Assembly (NCBI RefSeq): GCF_900143095.1
Contig: NZ_FRDA01000001.1
Coordinates: 615,904 to 679,903, forward strand
Direction: 5' to 3'
From: Pseudomonas asturiensis
GTDB lineage: Bacteria > Pseudomonadota > Gammaproteobacteria > Pseudomonadales > Pseudomonadaceae
DNA length: 64,000 nucleotides
Positions 17,890-27,501 of this stretch are shown one piece after another. The notes below the pieces were generated by a model, which saw nothing but the letters and a program-made list of their open reading frames with translations, was not told where the DNA came from and searched no databases. Made by a program: the position numbers and the translations under genes. The stretch's first letter is position 1. Each line of letters starts with the position of its first letter.

Positions 17890-18986
17890 GCCCGCTGGTC
17901 ATTGAAGGTTGCATCGGGGGGCCGGGGCGGACTGTCGCCATCAAGGATTCTTTGGATGTGGCAGGTTGGCCAACACGGTGTGGGAGTCGTGCTTTCGAAC
18001 ACGTCACGCCAGCTCAGGACCATGCAACTGTTGTGAAGGCGCTTCTCGACGATGGTTGGCAAATCATTGGCAAGACTGTACTGCATGAGCTGGCTTTCGG
18101 TGTGACAGGTATCAACGAGTGGGCTGGAACTCCCGTTAATCCCCAGGCACCGGATCGGATACCTGGTGGGTCTTCCAGCGGCTCAGCGGTTATCGTCGCT
18201 CAGGGAAATGTGGATGTGGCACTGGGTACTGATACAGGAGGTTCGGTGCGAATGCCAGCCGCCTGCTGTGGGGTGTTCGGTCTCAAGCCATCGTTCGGTC
18301 GTTTGAGTCGTCACGGTGTGTACCCGGCTTCCAGTTCTCTTGACGTTGTAGGACCCATGGCTCGTGATCTCGAGACGATCGTGGCTGCGATGACTTCAAT
18401 GGACTCAACTTTCTCGCCGCATAAGCCTCTCGCGCAATTCCGGGTAGGGTTGGTCAATGTTTCTTGCGATCCGGCGATTGAGCAAGCCATACGGGACGAG
18501 ATGAATCGTCGCGGCTGGGCCTGGGAAGTCGTCACGTTGCCGCTTCTTGATCAGGCATTCGAAGCTGCATTGACCGTCATTAATGCTGAAACGTGGGCTG
18601 CTTATGGTCATTACACCGGCCAGGCTTTACTGGGCGCCGATATTGAGGCGAGGTTACTGCGTGCGGCCAACACCGATGCCGTGGCCGTACAAGCTGCACA
18701 ATCGGTGCGCACGGCATTCAGCGAACAGGTAGACCATTTGCTGGAACGCTTCGATACGCTTGTCCTTCCGAGTTTGCCTCGTCTGCCACCGCTATTGGTT
18801 GATGTATGCAAAGGTGAATCGGTGATCGATCTGACCCGCTTCCTCAGGCCGTTCAACTTGAGCGGGCACCCGGCATTGAGTGTGCCAATTCCATATCCGG
18901 GTTCCTCCATTAAAACCAGCCTGCAACTCATCGGAGCTAAGGGCGAGGATGCACGTCTGTGTGCCATAGCTGGTGCATTCCTTTGA
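17886..18986 (+). CDS. Amidase-signature hydrolase (IacH-like), short N-terminus
   Basis: A 366-residue amidase-signature enzyme with the Ser-cisSer-Lys triad visible: Lys20 in VAIKDSLDV, cis-Ser in PGGSSSGSA (about residue 97) and nucleophile Ser120 in GTDTGGSVR. It is shorter than the usual 450 or so, because the roughly 60 residues that normally precede the catalytic Lys are absent. It begins with GTG at 17886 overlapping the SnoaL-like gene. It would hydrolyse an amide or a ring-opened C-N bond of the catabolised compound. Family firm, substrate inferred. Confidence 0.85.
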   Translation: MSPLVIEGCIGGPGRTVAIKDSLDVAGWPTRCGSRAFEHVTPAQDHATVVKALLDDGWQIIGKTVLHELAFGVTGINEWAGTPVNPQAPDRIPGGSSSGSAVIVAQGNVDVALGTDTGGSVRMPAACCGVFGLKPSFGRLSRHGVYPASSSLDVVGPMARDLETIVAAMTSMDSTFSPHKPLAQFRVGLVNVSCDPAIEQAIRDEMNRRGWAWEVVTLPLLDQAFEAALTVINAETWAAYGHYTGQALLGADIEARLLRAANTDAVAVQAAQSVRTAFSEQVDHLLERFDTLVLPSLPRLPPLLVDVCKGESVIDLTRFLRPFNLSGHPALSVPIPYPGSSIKTSLQLIGAKGEDARLCAIAGAFL

Positions 18987-19573
18987 ATAAATCAGCGTTC
19001 GTCATCGAGCGCAGCAAGAACGCTGGTCAGGCGGCGCAATTAAAAAGTGACTCAGTTCCTTCTCGGGCGACGAAGGACCTGATCAGGGATGTCACCCAAA
19101 AGGTTGCAGCGTTGCAATTTGTACAACAAATGTCGCTTACGGTGTCATCGTTCTCGGGGCGAAGTACTGCAAGGATGCCGTTAGGCCGTACACTCATATG
19201 AATCCGGCTACCTGTGATGCGCAATCTACATCGCGCCAAAAATTAGAAGGATACGCTTGAGCCAGAGTCAATCCGGTTGCCTAGGCTAGTGATACACACT
19301 TCACATCGATGTCTCGTTGAATAGAAGTCATGAATCGTGCCATAGAAGACAAGTGATTGGTTTGAGCTCCTGCATACCCGCCTTTTGGCAAGATAAGAGT
19401 TTGATGAACTTGGCAGCGAGTGAAGACCGGTGTAAAGAATAGCCAGGCTGCGGTTTTCAGGGGCAGCGGGCGGGTATCGCTTGCGCTTGAGGAACGCTCG
19501 CGTTGGTCCGCAAGGATGCTGCTGCATCGATTTATTTCCGTTATTCATAAAATAATTAGAGTGGAGAATTGGG
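18987..19573. other. Intergenic region without supported gene
   Basis: 587 bases between the amidase and permease genes. Frames of 70-100 codons exist on both strands but none has a recognisable protein or convincing start. A small palindrome TTGTACAA occurs at 19119-19126. Promoter of the permease expected here. Confidence 0.45.
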
Positions 19574-20998
19574 ATGACAGAGCTAACCGAGCCCCTATCT
19601 GCAGAAGTGCCTGCAGGCGGCCAGCAATTAGAAGGTAATCTAAGTGCTTATAAAATCGCGTTATTGGTGATTGCAGCTGCAGGACCGTTAGGGGCAGTTC
19701 TCACAGCGGCGCCCATTGCTTTTGAGCACGGTAATGGCGCTGGGCTTGCCGGAGCATTCCTGCTGGCGGGAATTCTGATGATTTTTTTCTCGATAGGCTA
19801 TGGCGAACTGATACGGGCCATCCCTGGGGCCGGGGCATTTTACAAGTACCTTACGGTGATCTTTGGGCGGGGCGTAGGAGCGGGGGCGGCATGGGTTGCC
19901 TTAGCCTCTTATCTGGCGATTACCACGGCGATCGCTGTGGCGTCCGGGTATTACACGAATATGACCATGCAAGGCTTTGGTATTGATATCGGCTGGGCAG
20001 CATGGACCGTTTTATACGTGGGGGCGATCTGTTACCTGGGTCGGGCGAATATTGATTTTGCCGCAAAGATCCTGGTGCCTTTGGTGCTTGCAGAGTTCTT
20101 TGTGCTTTTTCTACTGGGCATTTCCATATTCCTGGATAAAGGTCTTAACGCCTTCCCGGTTCAAGCCATATCGGTAGACGCAATAATGTTGCCGGGGCTG
20201 GGGGTTGGACTCATGGTGGCGCTGGCATCATTCCTCGGTGTCGAGTCCGCCGCGCTTTATGCGATGGAAGCCAGGAAGCCAGCAAAAACCATTCCGCATG
20301 CCACTCGTCTGGCGGTCGTGTTGGTAGGCGTCGCCTACTTGATCATTATCTGGTTGATCATCGGTGAGGTTGGGTTTGACGCCATCAAGGACGAGGCAGC
20401 GATAGCGAAGGGCGGGTTGGTCATTAATTTGTTCACGACTCGTTTGGGTAGCACGATGGCGACAGTGGTTTCCCTCATGCTGTGCACCAGCAACTTTTGC
20501 TGTTTGTTGTCACTGCATAATGCTGCGACTCGGTATGTTCAAGTCTTGGCCAAAGACAGGCACTTGCCGAATGTTCTTTCACATATTCATGAAACGAAAA
20601 AATCTCCAGCCAATGCAAGTCTATTGGTGACCGTGCTCGTTGCGCTGACCATTATAGTCTCTTCGTCCCTGGGCTATGACGCTTTTGTGTTTCTGTTTCC
20701 CGTGACGGTGGCATTGTCGACGCTTGGATTGATAGGGCTTCAGACATTTGTCACATTGGGGGTCGTCGTTCACTTCAAAAAAGCCAACGATAAACGTTAT
20801 TTTAAAACGTTACTCAGCCCGCTCATCGCACTGGCTGGGCTGAGCACTGCTGTTTATCTCATCTACGATAATTACGGCATGCTAACGGGCAGTGAATCTG
20901 CCTGGGTCAATGGTACTCCATTACTTCTGGTTGTCTTGTTTCTCTACGGGATAATCAAGGGGCGCATCAGGAAAGCTGACTCGTCCGGTGTCAAATGA
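19574..20998 (+). CDS. APC-family amino-acid/amine permease
   Basis: A 474-residue transporter with twelve predicted helices of the amino acid-polyamine-organocation superfamily: LLVIAAAGPLGAVLTAAPIAFEHGNGAG is the helix 1 region with the flexible G-rich substrate site, and FLGVESAALYAMEARKPAKTIPHATR the helix 6-7 loop. It imports amino acids or amines across the inner membrane. Position between the amidase and the dioxygenase genes makes it the likely uptake system for the nitrogenous substrate of this cluster. Confidence 0.88.
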   Translation: MTELTEPLSAEVPAGGQQLEGNLSAYKIALLVIAAAGPLGAVLTAAPIAFEHGNGAGLAGAFLLAGILMIFFSIGYGELIRAIPGAGAFYKYLTVIFGRGVGAGAAWVALASYLAITTAIAVASGYYTNMTMQGFGIDIGWAAWTVLYVGAICYLGRANIDFAAKILVPLVLAEFFVLFLLGISIFLDKGLNAFPVQAISVDAIMLPGLGVGLMVALASFLGVESAALYAMEARKPAKTIPHATRLAVVLVGVAYLIIIWLIIGEVGFDAIKDEAAIAKGGLVINLFTTRLGSTMATVVSLMLCTSNFCCLLSLHNAATRYVQVLAKDRHLPNVLSHIHETKKSPANASLLVTVLVALTIIVSSSLGYDAFVFLFPVTVALSTLGLIGLQTFVTLGVVVHFKKANDKRYFKTLLSPLIALAGLSTAVYLIYDNYGMLTGSESAWVNGTPLLLVVLFLYGIIKGRIRKADSSGVK

Positions 20999-21162
20999 TA
21001 TAGGCCATGCCTACACCGCCGTTAAGCTAGATCTAGGTGGCTGCCGCTTGTTGTCTTTAAAACAATAAACCTCTCGCGGTCGGCGGTTGATGAGGTGTGG
21101 GTGCGGGCTTAAGGTTATTTAAAAATAACTCTCGTCACATTGCGATAGAAAGGTAATTAATT

Positions 21163-22446
21163 GTGAGCGATTTAATTAACGTTGTCGGGCTTGATATGGA
21201 GCCCACAAGCTTGATCAAGCACGACCGCGTGCACACGTCGTTGTACACCGACGCCAAGCTGTTCGACATGGAGCTGGAAAAGATTTTCTACAGTACCTGG
21301 GTCTGGGTCGCGCACGTCAGCGAGATCCCGGAGGCGGGCAGCTACAAAAGCACCTACATCGGCAAGCAGCCGGTGATCGTAGTGCGCGACCGCAAGAAAC
21401 AGGTCCATGTGCACCTCAACCGCTGCCGCCATCGCGGCGCTACGGTATGCGAACACAAGAAGGGCAAGACCAACAGCTTTGTCTGCCCATATCACGGCTG
21501 GAGTTACGCGCTGGATGGTTCACTGCGTGGTGTGCCGAGCCCTGAAAGCTACGGTGATTGCCTGGATAAGGGCGAGCTGCCTCTGGTCAGCCTGCGTGTT
21601 GAAGAATATGCGGGGATGCTGTTTGCCACTCTCAAGGACGACATCGAACCACTGGTCGACTTCCTCGGGCCTGCCAAGAAATGGATCGACCTGTTCATGA
21701 AACAGGGCGCCGGCTACCCGATCAAGGTCCCAGGCGAGCACCGTTTCCGTTTTCCGGGCAACTGGAAAATCCAGTTGGAAAATACCACAGACGCCTACCA
21801 CTTCCCGCTGGTGCACAAGTCATTCCTGGCATCGGTTGATGAGCAAACCCTTAAACTTTTCGACTTCGTTGAAGGGCCGGGCTACGTCGAAGACCTGGGT
21901 AACGGGCACAGCGTAATGGTGATGATCCCCGACTTAGTGGATCTGGAAGCCGATCTTGATAAACCGATCCCCGAGCGTTTTGAGGATCTTGCCGCTCAAT
22001 TGCGCGAAGACGGCATCGAAGAGCAGCAAGTGCGCCGTATCGTTCGTGCTGTCGGTGGCTCGGGTTTCAATCTCAACCTGTTCCCCAACGTTGCCTGTTC
22101 CATGGCGTTTTTCCGCGCGCTGCAACCGATCTCGGTGACAGAGACGGAAATTCATCACTCGGTAATCACCATGGACGGCGGCCCTGCTATCGCCAACCGC
22201 TACCGCCTGCGTTTGCATGAGCACTTCCAGGGTCCGATGGGCTTCGGCACTCCTGACGATTCCGAAGCCTGGGAGCGTGTGCAGAAAGGCGCCAGTGCCG
22301 GCGAAGACTTGTGGATCATGCTCAACCGTGGCCTGCCGGGCGAGAAACCGACCGAAGACGGGCTGGTTAGCGACGTGAGCGCCGAGACCGGCATGCGCGC
22401 TGCATACCAGCAGTGGAAAAAGATGATGACGGCAGAGACTAAGTAA
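21163..22446 (+). CDS. Rieske ring-hydroxylating dioxygenase, alpha subunit
   Basis: A 427-residue catalytic subunit. Rieske [2Fe-2S] ligands are Cys88, His90, Cys108 and His111 (NRCRHRG...CPYHGW); mononuclear iron ligands are His213 and His218 with bridging Asp210 (DAYHFPLVH). It adds both oxygen atoms to an aromatic ring using electrons from a reductase, most likely the one at 8791-9744. GTG start at 21163 with AGGTAATTAATT upstream. The closest functional analogy I see is IacC/AndAc-type enzymes that lead to catechol. Codon use is clearly more GC-ending than in the neighbouring permease gene. Confidence 0.92.
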   Translation: MSDLINVVGLDMEPTSLIKHDRVHTSLYTDAKLFDMELEKIFYSTWVWVAHVSEIPEAGSYKSTYIGKQPVIVVRDRKKQVHVHLNRCRHRGATVCEHKKGKTNSFVCPYHGWSYALDGSLRGVPSPESYGDCLDKGELPLVSLRVEEYAGMLFATLKDDIEPLVDFLGPAKKWIDLFMKQGAGYPIKVPGEHRFRFPGNWKIQLENTTDAYHFPLVHKSFLASVDEQTLKLFDFVEGPGYVEDLGNGHSVMVMIPDLVDLEADLDKPIPERFEDLAAQLREDGIEEQQVRRIVRAVGGSGFNLNLFPNVACSMAFFRALQPISVTETEIHHSVITMDGGPAIANRYRLRLHEHFQGPMGFGTPDDSEAWERVQKGASAGEDLWIMLNRGLPGEKPTEDGLVSDVSAETGMRAAYQQWKKMMTAETK

Positions 22447-22923
22447 ATGAACCTGCAATTACTGAATCAAGTCACAGCTTATATCTGGGCTGAAGGCGAC
22501 ATGCTCGACCACGGTGAGTTCGACACCTGGTTGAGCCTGTGGAGCGAAAAGGGTACGTACATTATCCCGATCAACCCGAAGGAAGAAGACTTCGAAAACA
22601 CCCTCAACTATGCCTATGACGATCATCACATGCGTCAGTTGCGAATCCAGCGCCTGACCGGAGGTGAATCGATTTCCACCAGCCCGCAGCCGCGAACCGT
22701 GCGCACCTTGTCACGCTTTCGGGTGCTGTTTGAAAGTGATGAAAAGGTGACGGTACGTTGCGCGCAAAACCTGCGCGAGTTCCGCAAGGACTCCCTAAAA
22801 CATTACAGCGCGGACATCGTCTACGAGCTTGAGCGCGTCAGTGACACTTTCAAGATTCAGCGTAAGTTGATCCGGTTGATTAACGCTGACGACGCCCTTG
22901 CAGGCATCGGTTATATACTTTGA
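22447..22923 (+). CDS. Rieske dioxygenase, beta subunit
   Basis: A 158-residue ring-hydroxylating dioxygenase beta subunit (NTF2 fold): YIWAEGDMLDHGEFDTWLSLWSEKGTYIIPI, DDHHMRQLRIQRLTGGESISTSPQPRTVRTLSRF and KHYSADIVYELERVSDTFKIQRKLIRLIN follow the family. It stabilises the alpha3-beta3 hexamer. The ATG follows the alpha stop codon directly, so translation is coupled. Confidence 0.92.
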   Translation: MNLQLLNQVTAYIWAEGDMLDHGEFDTWLSLWSEKGTYIIPINPKEEDFENTLNYAYDDHHMRQLRIQRLTGGESISTSPQPRTVRTLSRFRVLFESDEKVTVRCAQNLREFRKDSLKHYSADIVYELERVSDTFKIQRKLIRLINADDALAGIGYIL

Positions 22924-23524
22924 GCTGATACCGCCCATTGCTTGAGGCGGCAGTACCAGCACGGGGTACGCCGACTATTAAAGCGGTACCTTCTTAAGCA
23001 CGCCAAACGGAGTGATCGGAAGGTGCCTTCCCGGGAGGCTAGAATAATCCAGGCTTCCTGGGATGGAGTATCGAGTAATGTTGAGTACTGGGCATTCCCT
23101 CAGCACAGGCAGCCCGTTCTTTCAAATCAGGCTGATTGTCGCGAAGTTTCCTGAGGGTTCCAGTTACGGGGTTAGATATAAGTGTCTGTTGATGTAGGTA
23201 TTCCTTGTCTAATCCTCACCATTGAGGCTTGACCACTGATTCATGCTTAGCGCTCGGCCACATACAACCATGTTGTACCCAAGCTGTTGATCGAACACGA
23301 TAATGCCTATATCTGGTATGCGATAGAACTGTTCAAGCGAGCTGAAGCCAGGAGGTGGGCATAATAGATCACGTAACTAAAAAATAATAAGCTTTGAAGG
23401 CATTTATTAGTGGCTCAGATTGACCACGTCAAAAACTGCAGAATCCTGGCGACATTTAAATACAGGTTAATCAATAACCTATTTATACATCGCTTAACTC
23501 AATAAAAAAAATGGAAATGCAACC
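22924..23524. other. Intergenic region upstream of the porin
   Basis: 601 bases with no supported gene. Short hairpins occur (GGAAGG-TG-CCTTCC near 23019; CCGCC/GGCGG near 22934) but no clear terminator. AT-rich sequence from 23380 presumably holds the porin promoter. Confidence 0.4.
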
Positions 23525-24850
23525 ATGCGTCGATACTCCGTGTTTCACCTTTGTACTCTCGCTGCACTGTTCAATACGACAATTCCTGCGAACGCTTATG
23601 AGCTTTTTTCAAAAGACGACACCCATCTCAATGCTAACCTGGATGCGGTTTTTGGCGTGTTCCACAGTCGTGAAAGTTATCCAGCCTCTGGCCGGTTAAC
23701 ACCGGGATCGTCCTCATGGAGAGAGGGCTACATCAAGTATGGCGTGAGCGGCGATCAGGGATTGCGAGGCGCAGGGACGGCCTATGGCGCCTTCTCACTG
23801 GTCAGTTCGGCCACCTGGGGGGGCGGGGACGCTGCAGGCTACACTGATGGCTCTGAACGCACCACCAAGATTGAAGATGCTTATTTGGGATGGCGTTCAG
23901 GCAACCTTTTTGAAGTCCTTGGCAAAGACGGCATCGACTTTTCATTCGGTCGACAGAATATTGCAGTGGGCGATGGCTTTCTTATTCAAGGCGACGCCTT
24001 TAGTGCGGGCCGCGGCCTGGGCGACGGTCAATACAACCGAGGTGGCGCTTTCTACGTGGCTGCCCGTAAGGCATTCGACAGGACAGCAGTTTTACGTATC
24101 GGCGGTAAAGAGGGCTGGCGTGGTGATCTGATGTGGCTTAAATCCGACAACCCTACCCAGGCCAATACCGAGATGTACGTCGGTACGCTGGAACACGTCG
24201 CTGCCGCGGGTACCGTTGGCCTGACGTACATCAACACCACGAAAATCGCTGAACAGTACGCTTCCCCCCTGCAGCTTGAGCGTGACGGCATGAGGACCTA
24301 CAGCGTGCGCGCAGTGGGTAATGCGGGCGTGGAAAACCTGTTTTTGTCGGGTGAATACGCCAGGCAAAACAAACCGAATGCGGCGAACGAGGACGCTTGG
24401 TATCTGGAAGCAGGGTGGACCTTTGCTGATGCTCCGTGGAAGCCGAGCGCCAGCTATCGCTACAGCCGCTTTTCAGAGGGTTATGACACCTTGTTTTATG
24501 GAACGGGCCGTGGCTACGGCACATGGTTTCAGGGTGAGGTGGCAAGTAACTATGCCGGTCCCTTCAATAATAACGCTCGCATCCAGAACGTCACGTTCAA
24601 GGTCTCTCCTTTGGAAAGCCTGACCCTTGGAGCCATGTATTTCAATTACGACACCATCGACCGTAACGTGCGTAACACCGACGGTCATGAAATCGACTTG
24701 TATGCCGAATGGCGCGTTAATCAACACTTGACCGTCTTGCCGTTGTTAGGCTTCTACCAGCCAGACAAGAGCGCAGAACAGGGGGGGACACAGTTGGGTA
24801 ACAAAGATACAAATGTGTACACCCAGTTAGTGTTTGCTACTACATTTTGA
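23525..24850 (+). CDS. Outer-membrane porin, alginate-export (AlgE-like) type
   Basis: A 441-residue beta-barrel protein. Signal peptide MRRYSVFHLCTLAALFNTTIPANA is cleaved before YELF; alternating amphipathic strands fill the rest and the chain ends in Phe (VFATTF), as outer-membrane barrels do. Blocks such as SFGRQNIAVGDGFLIQGDAF and DAWYLEAGWTFADAPWKPSASYRYSRF resemble the alginate-export porin family, many of which serve uptake of aromatic or small organic compounds in Pseudomonas. Likely the outer-membrane entry for the cluster's substrate. Confidence 0.82.
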   Translation: MRRYSVFHLCTLAALFNTTIPANAYELFSKDDTHLNANLDAVFGVFHSRESYPASGRLTPGSSSWREGYIKYGVSGDQGLRGAGTAYGAFSLVSSATWGGGDAAGYTDGSERTTKIEDAYLGWRSGNLFEVLGKDGIDFSFGRQNIAVGDGFLIQGDAFSAGRGLGDGQYNRGGAFYVAARKAFDRTAVLRIGGKEGWRGDLMWLKSDNPTQANTEMYVGTLEHVAAAGTVGLTYINTTKIAEQYASPLQLERDGMRTYSVRAVGNAGVENLFLSGEYARQNKPNAANEDAWYLEAGWTFADAPWKPSASYRYSRFSEGYDTLFYGTGRGYGTWFQGEVASNYAGPFNNNARIQNVTFKVSPLESLTLGAMYFNYDTIDRNVRNTDGHEIDLYAEWRVNQHLTVLPLLGFYQPDKSAEQGGTQLGNKDTNVYTQLVFATTF

Positions 24851-24857
24851 GACCTGG

Positions 24858-24877
24858 CAGGTGACTGATGTCACCTG
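24858..24877 (+). terminator. Hairpin directly after the porin stop
   Basis: CAGGTGAC and GTCACCTG form a perfect 8-bp stem with a TGAT loop, 7 bases after the porin stop. It lacks a T run but is well placed to end or stabilise the porin mRNA. Confidence 0.5.
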
Positions 24878-24979
24878 ACTTGTCCCTGACTGTTAGATAA
24901 AGTTGTATCCATACTTACGCCATAGCCCACCGCCGGATCGCCGAGTCTTGCCTGGCAAACGTTGTGTGCTTCTTGCGAC

Positions 24980-25122
24980 ATCTAGCGTGATCATAGAAAA
25001 GCATGAAGTAAATAATGCAGTCCGTTATAGAAACCGGCCGAGCGTTTCATCCGGGCGGCTGGAATAGTTTTCCACTTTGCTCCTTGGTGGAGGTGCCCTC
25101 GTTCCGGAGGGCACTATTTTTT
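24980..25122 (+). ncRNA. Possible small RNA ending at a strong terminator
   Basis: Between the porin hairpin and pcaD lies a separate Rho-independent terminator (25093-25122). The 110 bases before it include paired segments (for example CCAC/GTGG around 25076-25090) and no open frame. A start near 24980 is only a guess from a weak TTGCGA / TAGAAA pair. It could instead be a long porin 3' end. Confidence 0.3.
25093..25122 (+). terminator. Rho-independent terminator
   Basis: GTGCCCTC, loop GTTCCG, GAGGGCAC, then TATTTTTT: an 8-bp GC-rich stem followed by a T run, the clearest intrinsic terminator in the window. Confidence 0.8.
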
Positions 25123-25598
25123 GTGCAGCCACTCTTTGGACCTGGTTTCAAAAGTGTATTCAGGTTTGAAGAGCTTTAACGTTATTGTCTGACTTGCGAC
25201 AGTCACTAGGGGCTGAGGGAGGGAGACATCTTTTCGGGACAAAAAACTTAATTTTCGAATTCGCTAAGCCCTAGTCATTGGAGCGAATCCTCGGAACGCC
25301 GAAGCCTACGCCGTGGCTCCCACTATTGCCAGAGCTACCCTGGCTGCTGATCGGCGAGGAGGAGCAACATGTTTCGGCCTGAGTCAATAGTAGGTCGGTG
25401 CCCTCACTTGGGGAGGAAAGCTACAGCCTATATGAGCGACTTACCCGTCATGGAGTGTGATGGCCCGGGTGGTGAAACACAGCATGCTCGATCATCGTCC
25501 TTGAAGACGCAGGCGCCGTTATCAGCGCCCTTGCTCAAGATCGATGCTAATCGCTGAAGCAGGAGCCCTCAGTGATTAACACGGGTAGCAAAGGTGCG
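25123..25598. other. Intergenic region without supported gene
   Basis: About 475 bases before the end of pcaD. A 62-codon frame at 25369-25557 with a plausible GAGGAG ribosome site gives no recognisable protein and is not called. A loose inverted pair ACTAGGGGCT / AGCCCTAGT occurs at about 25206-25276. Confidence 0.4.
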
Positions 25599-26393
25599 CT
25601 ATGGGCGAGACATCAGAAACGCTAAAACCGCTGAGCTGAAGGACTGCGCAGCCTCCACGTTGGAAAGGTGTGCTGCACACAGCGTGACAAGCTGTGCGCC
25701 GGCGATCGCCTGTTTGAGAAGTTCACCGTCAGCCACTGTGGTGACCGGGTCGCGATCCCCGCATACAACCAGAACAGGCAACTGAACGGCGCAAAGCTGG
25801 TGAGTAAAATTGGCGTCGCGCACGGCGGAGCAATTGGCGGCGTAGCCCTGTGGGGAGGTGTCTACCAGGCTGTCGAGCAAGCGTTCCACTTCGCCCGGTC
25901 GCGAGGCGGCGAACTCGGTACTGAACCAGCGAGTGACAGTCGCCTCACGCAGACTCAGCATGCCAACCTTGCCATCACGCAGGACCATTTCAATACGCGA
26001 GTTCCAGACTTCTGTGCTGGCGATCTTCATAGCGGTATTGCAGAGCACGACTTTTTCCAGGCGCTGAGGCGCATTGAGCAGCAACCATTGTCCAATCAGA
26101 CCACCCATGGATAAACCACAGAAGCTGGCTCGCTGCACATCGAGCGCGTCCAGCAGGGCCAATACATCTCTGCCGTTTTGCTCGATGCTATAGGGTCCGG
26201 CACTCACCAATGAGCGACCGTGCCCGCGGGTGTCGTACCGCAACACCCTGAAGTGCTGGGTCAATTCCGGAATTTGGCCATCCCACATCCCTAGGTCCGT
26301 ACCCAAAGAGTTTGAGAGTAACAGGATGGGCGCATCGGGCTGGCCGTCGAGTTGGTAGTGCAGATCGCCGTCAGGTAGTGCGAGAGTAGGCAT
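25599..26393 (-). CDS. pcaD: 3-oxoadipate enol-lactone hydrolase
   Basis: A 264-residue alpha/beta hydrolase. Nucleophile elbow GLSMGG, acid Asp in CGDRDPVTT, and His in AAHLSNVE complete the triad; N-terminus LHYQLDGQPDAPILLLSNSLGTDLGMWD is typical of PcaD/CatD. It hydrolyses 3-oxoadipate enol-lactone to 3-oxoadipate, the last ring-fission-branch step before the CoA-transferase. It lies downstream of catA in the same direction, with 130 bases between, so it may be the CatD isozyme of the catechol branch. Confidence 0.92.
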   Translation of the reverse strand: MPTLALPDGDLHYQLDGQPDAPILLLSNSLGTDLGMWDGQIPELTQHFRVLRYDTRGHGRSLVSAGPYSIEQNGRDVLALLDALDVQRASFCGLSMGGLIGQWLLLNAPQRLEKVVLCNTAMKIASTEVWNSRIEMVLRDGKVGMLSLREATVTRWFSTEFAASRPGEVERLLDSLVDTSPQGYAANCSAVRDANFTHQLCAVQLPVLVVCGDRDPVTTVADGELLKQAIAGAQLVTLCAAHLSNVEAAQSFSSAVLAFLMSRP

Positions 26394-26524
26394 GGGAGTT
26401 CTTTTTATAGGCTGAGGGAAATGCGACCAATGGCGCTGACAACTCTGAAGGGGTCCTGAGAAAAACCGCTTCGCAGGGTGTGCAGCGCCAGCTGAATTGC
26501 GCTTGGTAAAATACCGGGTGTCGA

Positions 26525-27454
26525 TCAGTCCTCTAACGCGCGAACCCGTTCCTGGCGATGTTGCGCTTTGGTTTCTGCAGTCGCCTGCAGGGTGAAGTCG
26601 AACTCGATTTCAGCAAAGCGTCCACTGACGCCATGCGCCTGCGCTTTGGCCTGATCGTCGAAGAAATGGATTTCAGCAATCAGCTCGTCGCGGGTGGCGT
26701 AGGCGAAGTCATCGTGCAGGTATTTGTCGCCCGCCAGGTTGATCTGGGTGGTCAGATGCCGATAGCCAGGCGCAGAGATGAAGAAATGCACGTGAGCGGG
26801 GCGTTGACCATGGCGGCCCAGTTGATCCAGCAGTTGCTGGGTCGGACCGTCCGGTGGGCAGCCGTAGCCTGACGGCACGATACTGCGGAAACGGTAGCGG
26901 CCTTCGGCATCGGTTTCGATGCGACGACGCAGGTTGAATTCGGATTGCGAGGCGTCGAAGTACGAATAAGTGCCGCCGGTATTAGCATGCCAGACATCAA
27001 CAATAGCGCCGCTCAGCGGCTGGCCGTCGGTATCCAGGACCCGTCCTTGCATGAACAGTACGGTGCCGTTGTCCTGGCCATCATCCAGGCGGGCTTCATG
27101 CTTGCTCAGCGGTGCACCGGCGACATATAGCGGGCCTTCGATGGTTCGTGGAGTGCCGCCAACCAGGCCGGCCGCTTCATCTTCGGCGTCCATCAGCAGA
27201 TCCAGATAGTGTTCCAGCCCCAGGCCCGCCACCAGCAAACCGGCTTCCTGACGGCTGCCCAGTTCGTTGAAGTAGTGGACCGCCTTCCAGAACTCTTCAG
27301 GGCTGATCTGCAGGTCTTCGATGATCTTGATCGAGTCGGTCAACACCCGATGCACCACGGCTTTCATCCGCGGGTTGCCCTGGTCGTTGTCAATGCCGCT
27401 GGCTTCTTCGAAGAACTTCTGCACTTGAGCAGTTTGCGCGATACGTACACTCAT
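26525..27454 (-). CDS. catA: Catechol 1,2-dioxygenase
   Basis: A 309-residue intradiol dioxygenase of usual CatA length. The ferric iron ligands are visible as Tyr in GPLYVAGAP, Tyr in IVPSGYGCP, and the two His of RPAHVHFF. The N-terminal helical linker domain precedes. It cleaves catechol to cis,cis-muconate. Last of the catBCA genes, 47 bases after catC. Confidence 0.96.
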   Translation of the reverse strand: MSVRIAQTAQVQKFFEEASGIDNDQGNPRMKAVVHRVLTDSIKIIEDLQISPEEFWKAVHYFNELGSRQEAGLLVAGLGLEHYLDLLMDAEDEAAGLVGGTPRTIEGPLYVAGAPLSKHEARLDDGQDNGTVLFMQGRVLDTDGQPLSGAIVDVWHANTGGTYSYFDASQSEFNLRRRIETDAEGRYRFRSIVPSGYGCPPDGPTQQLLDQLGRHGQRPAHVHFFISAPGYRHLTTQINLAGDKYLHDDFAYATRDELIAEIHFFDDQAKAQAHGVSGRFAEIEFDFTLQATAETKAQHRQERVRALED

Positions 27455-27501
27455 GGTTCTTTCCTCATCATCTTGTTTTTATGGCAGTTGTACCGCCGGC
27501 A

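Noticed and set aside
21934..22458. 174-codon minus-strand frame opposite the dioxygenase alpha gene
   Set aside because: Mirror of a high-GC gene with intact catalytic motifs on the plus strand.
25369..25557. 62-codon frame with GAGGAG upstream
   Set aside because: The start signal is attractive, but the sequence gives no fold pattern and lies between a terminator and a convergent gene.
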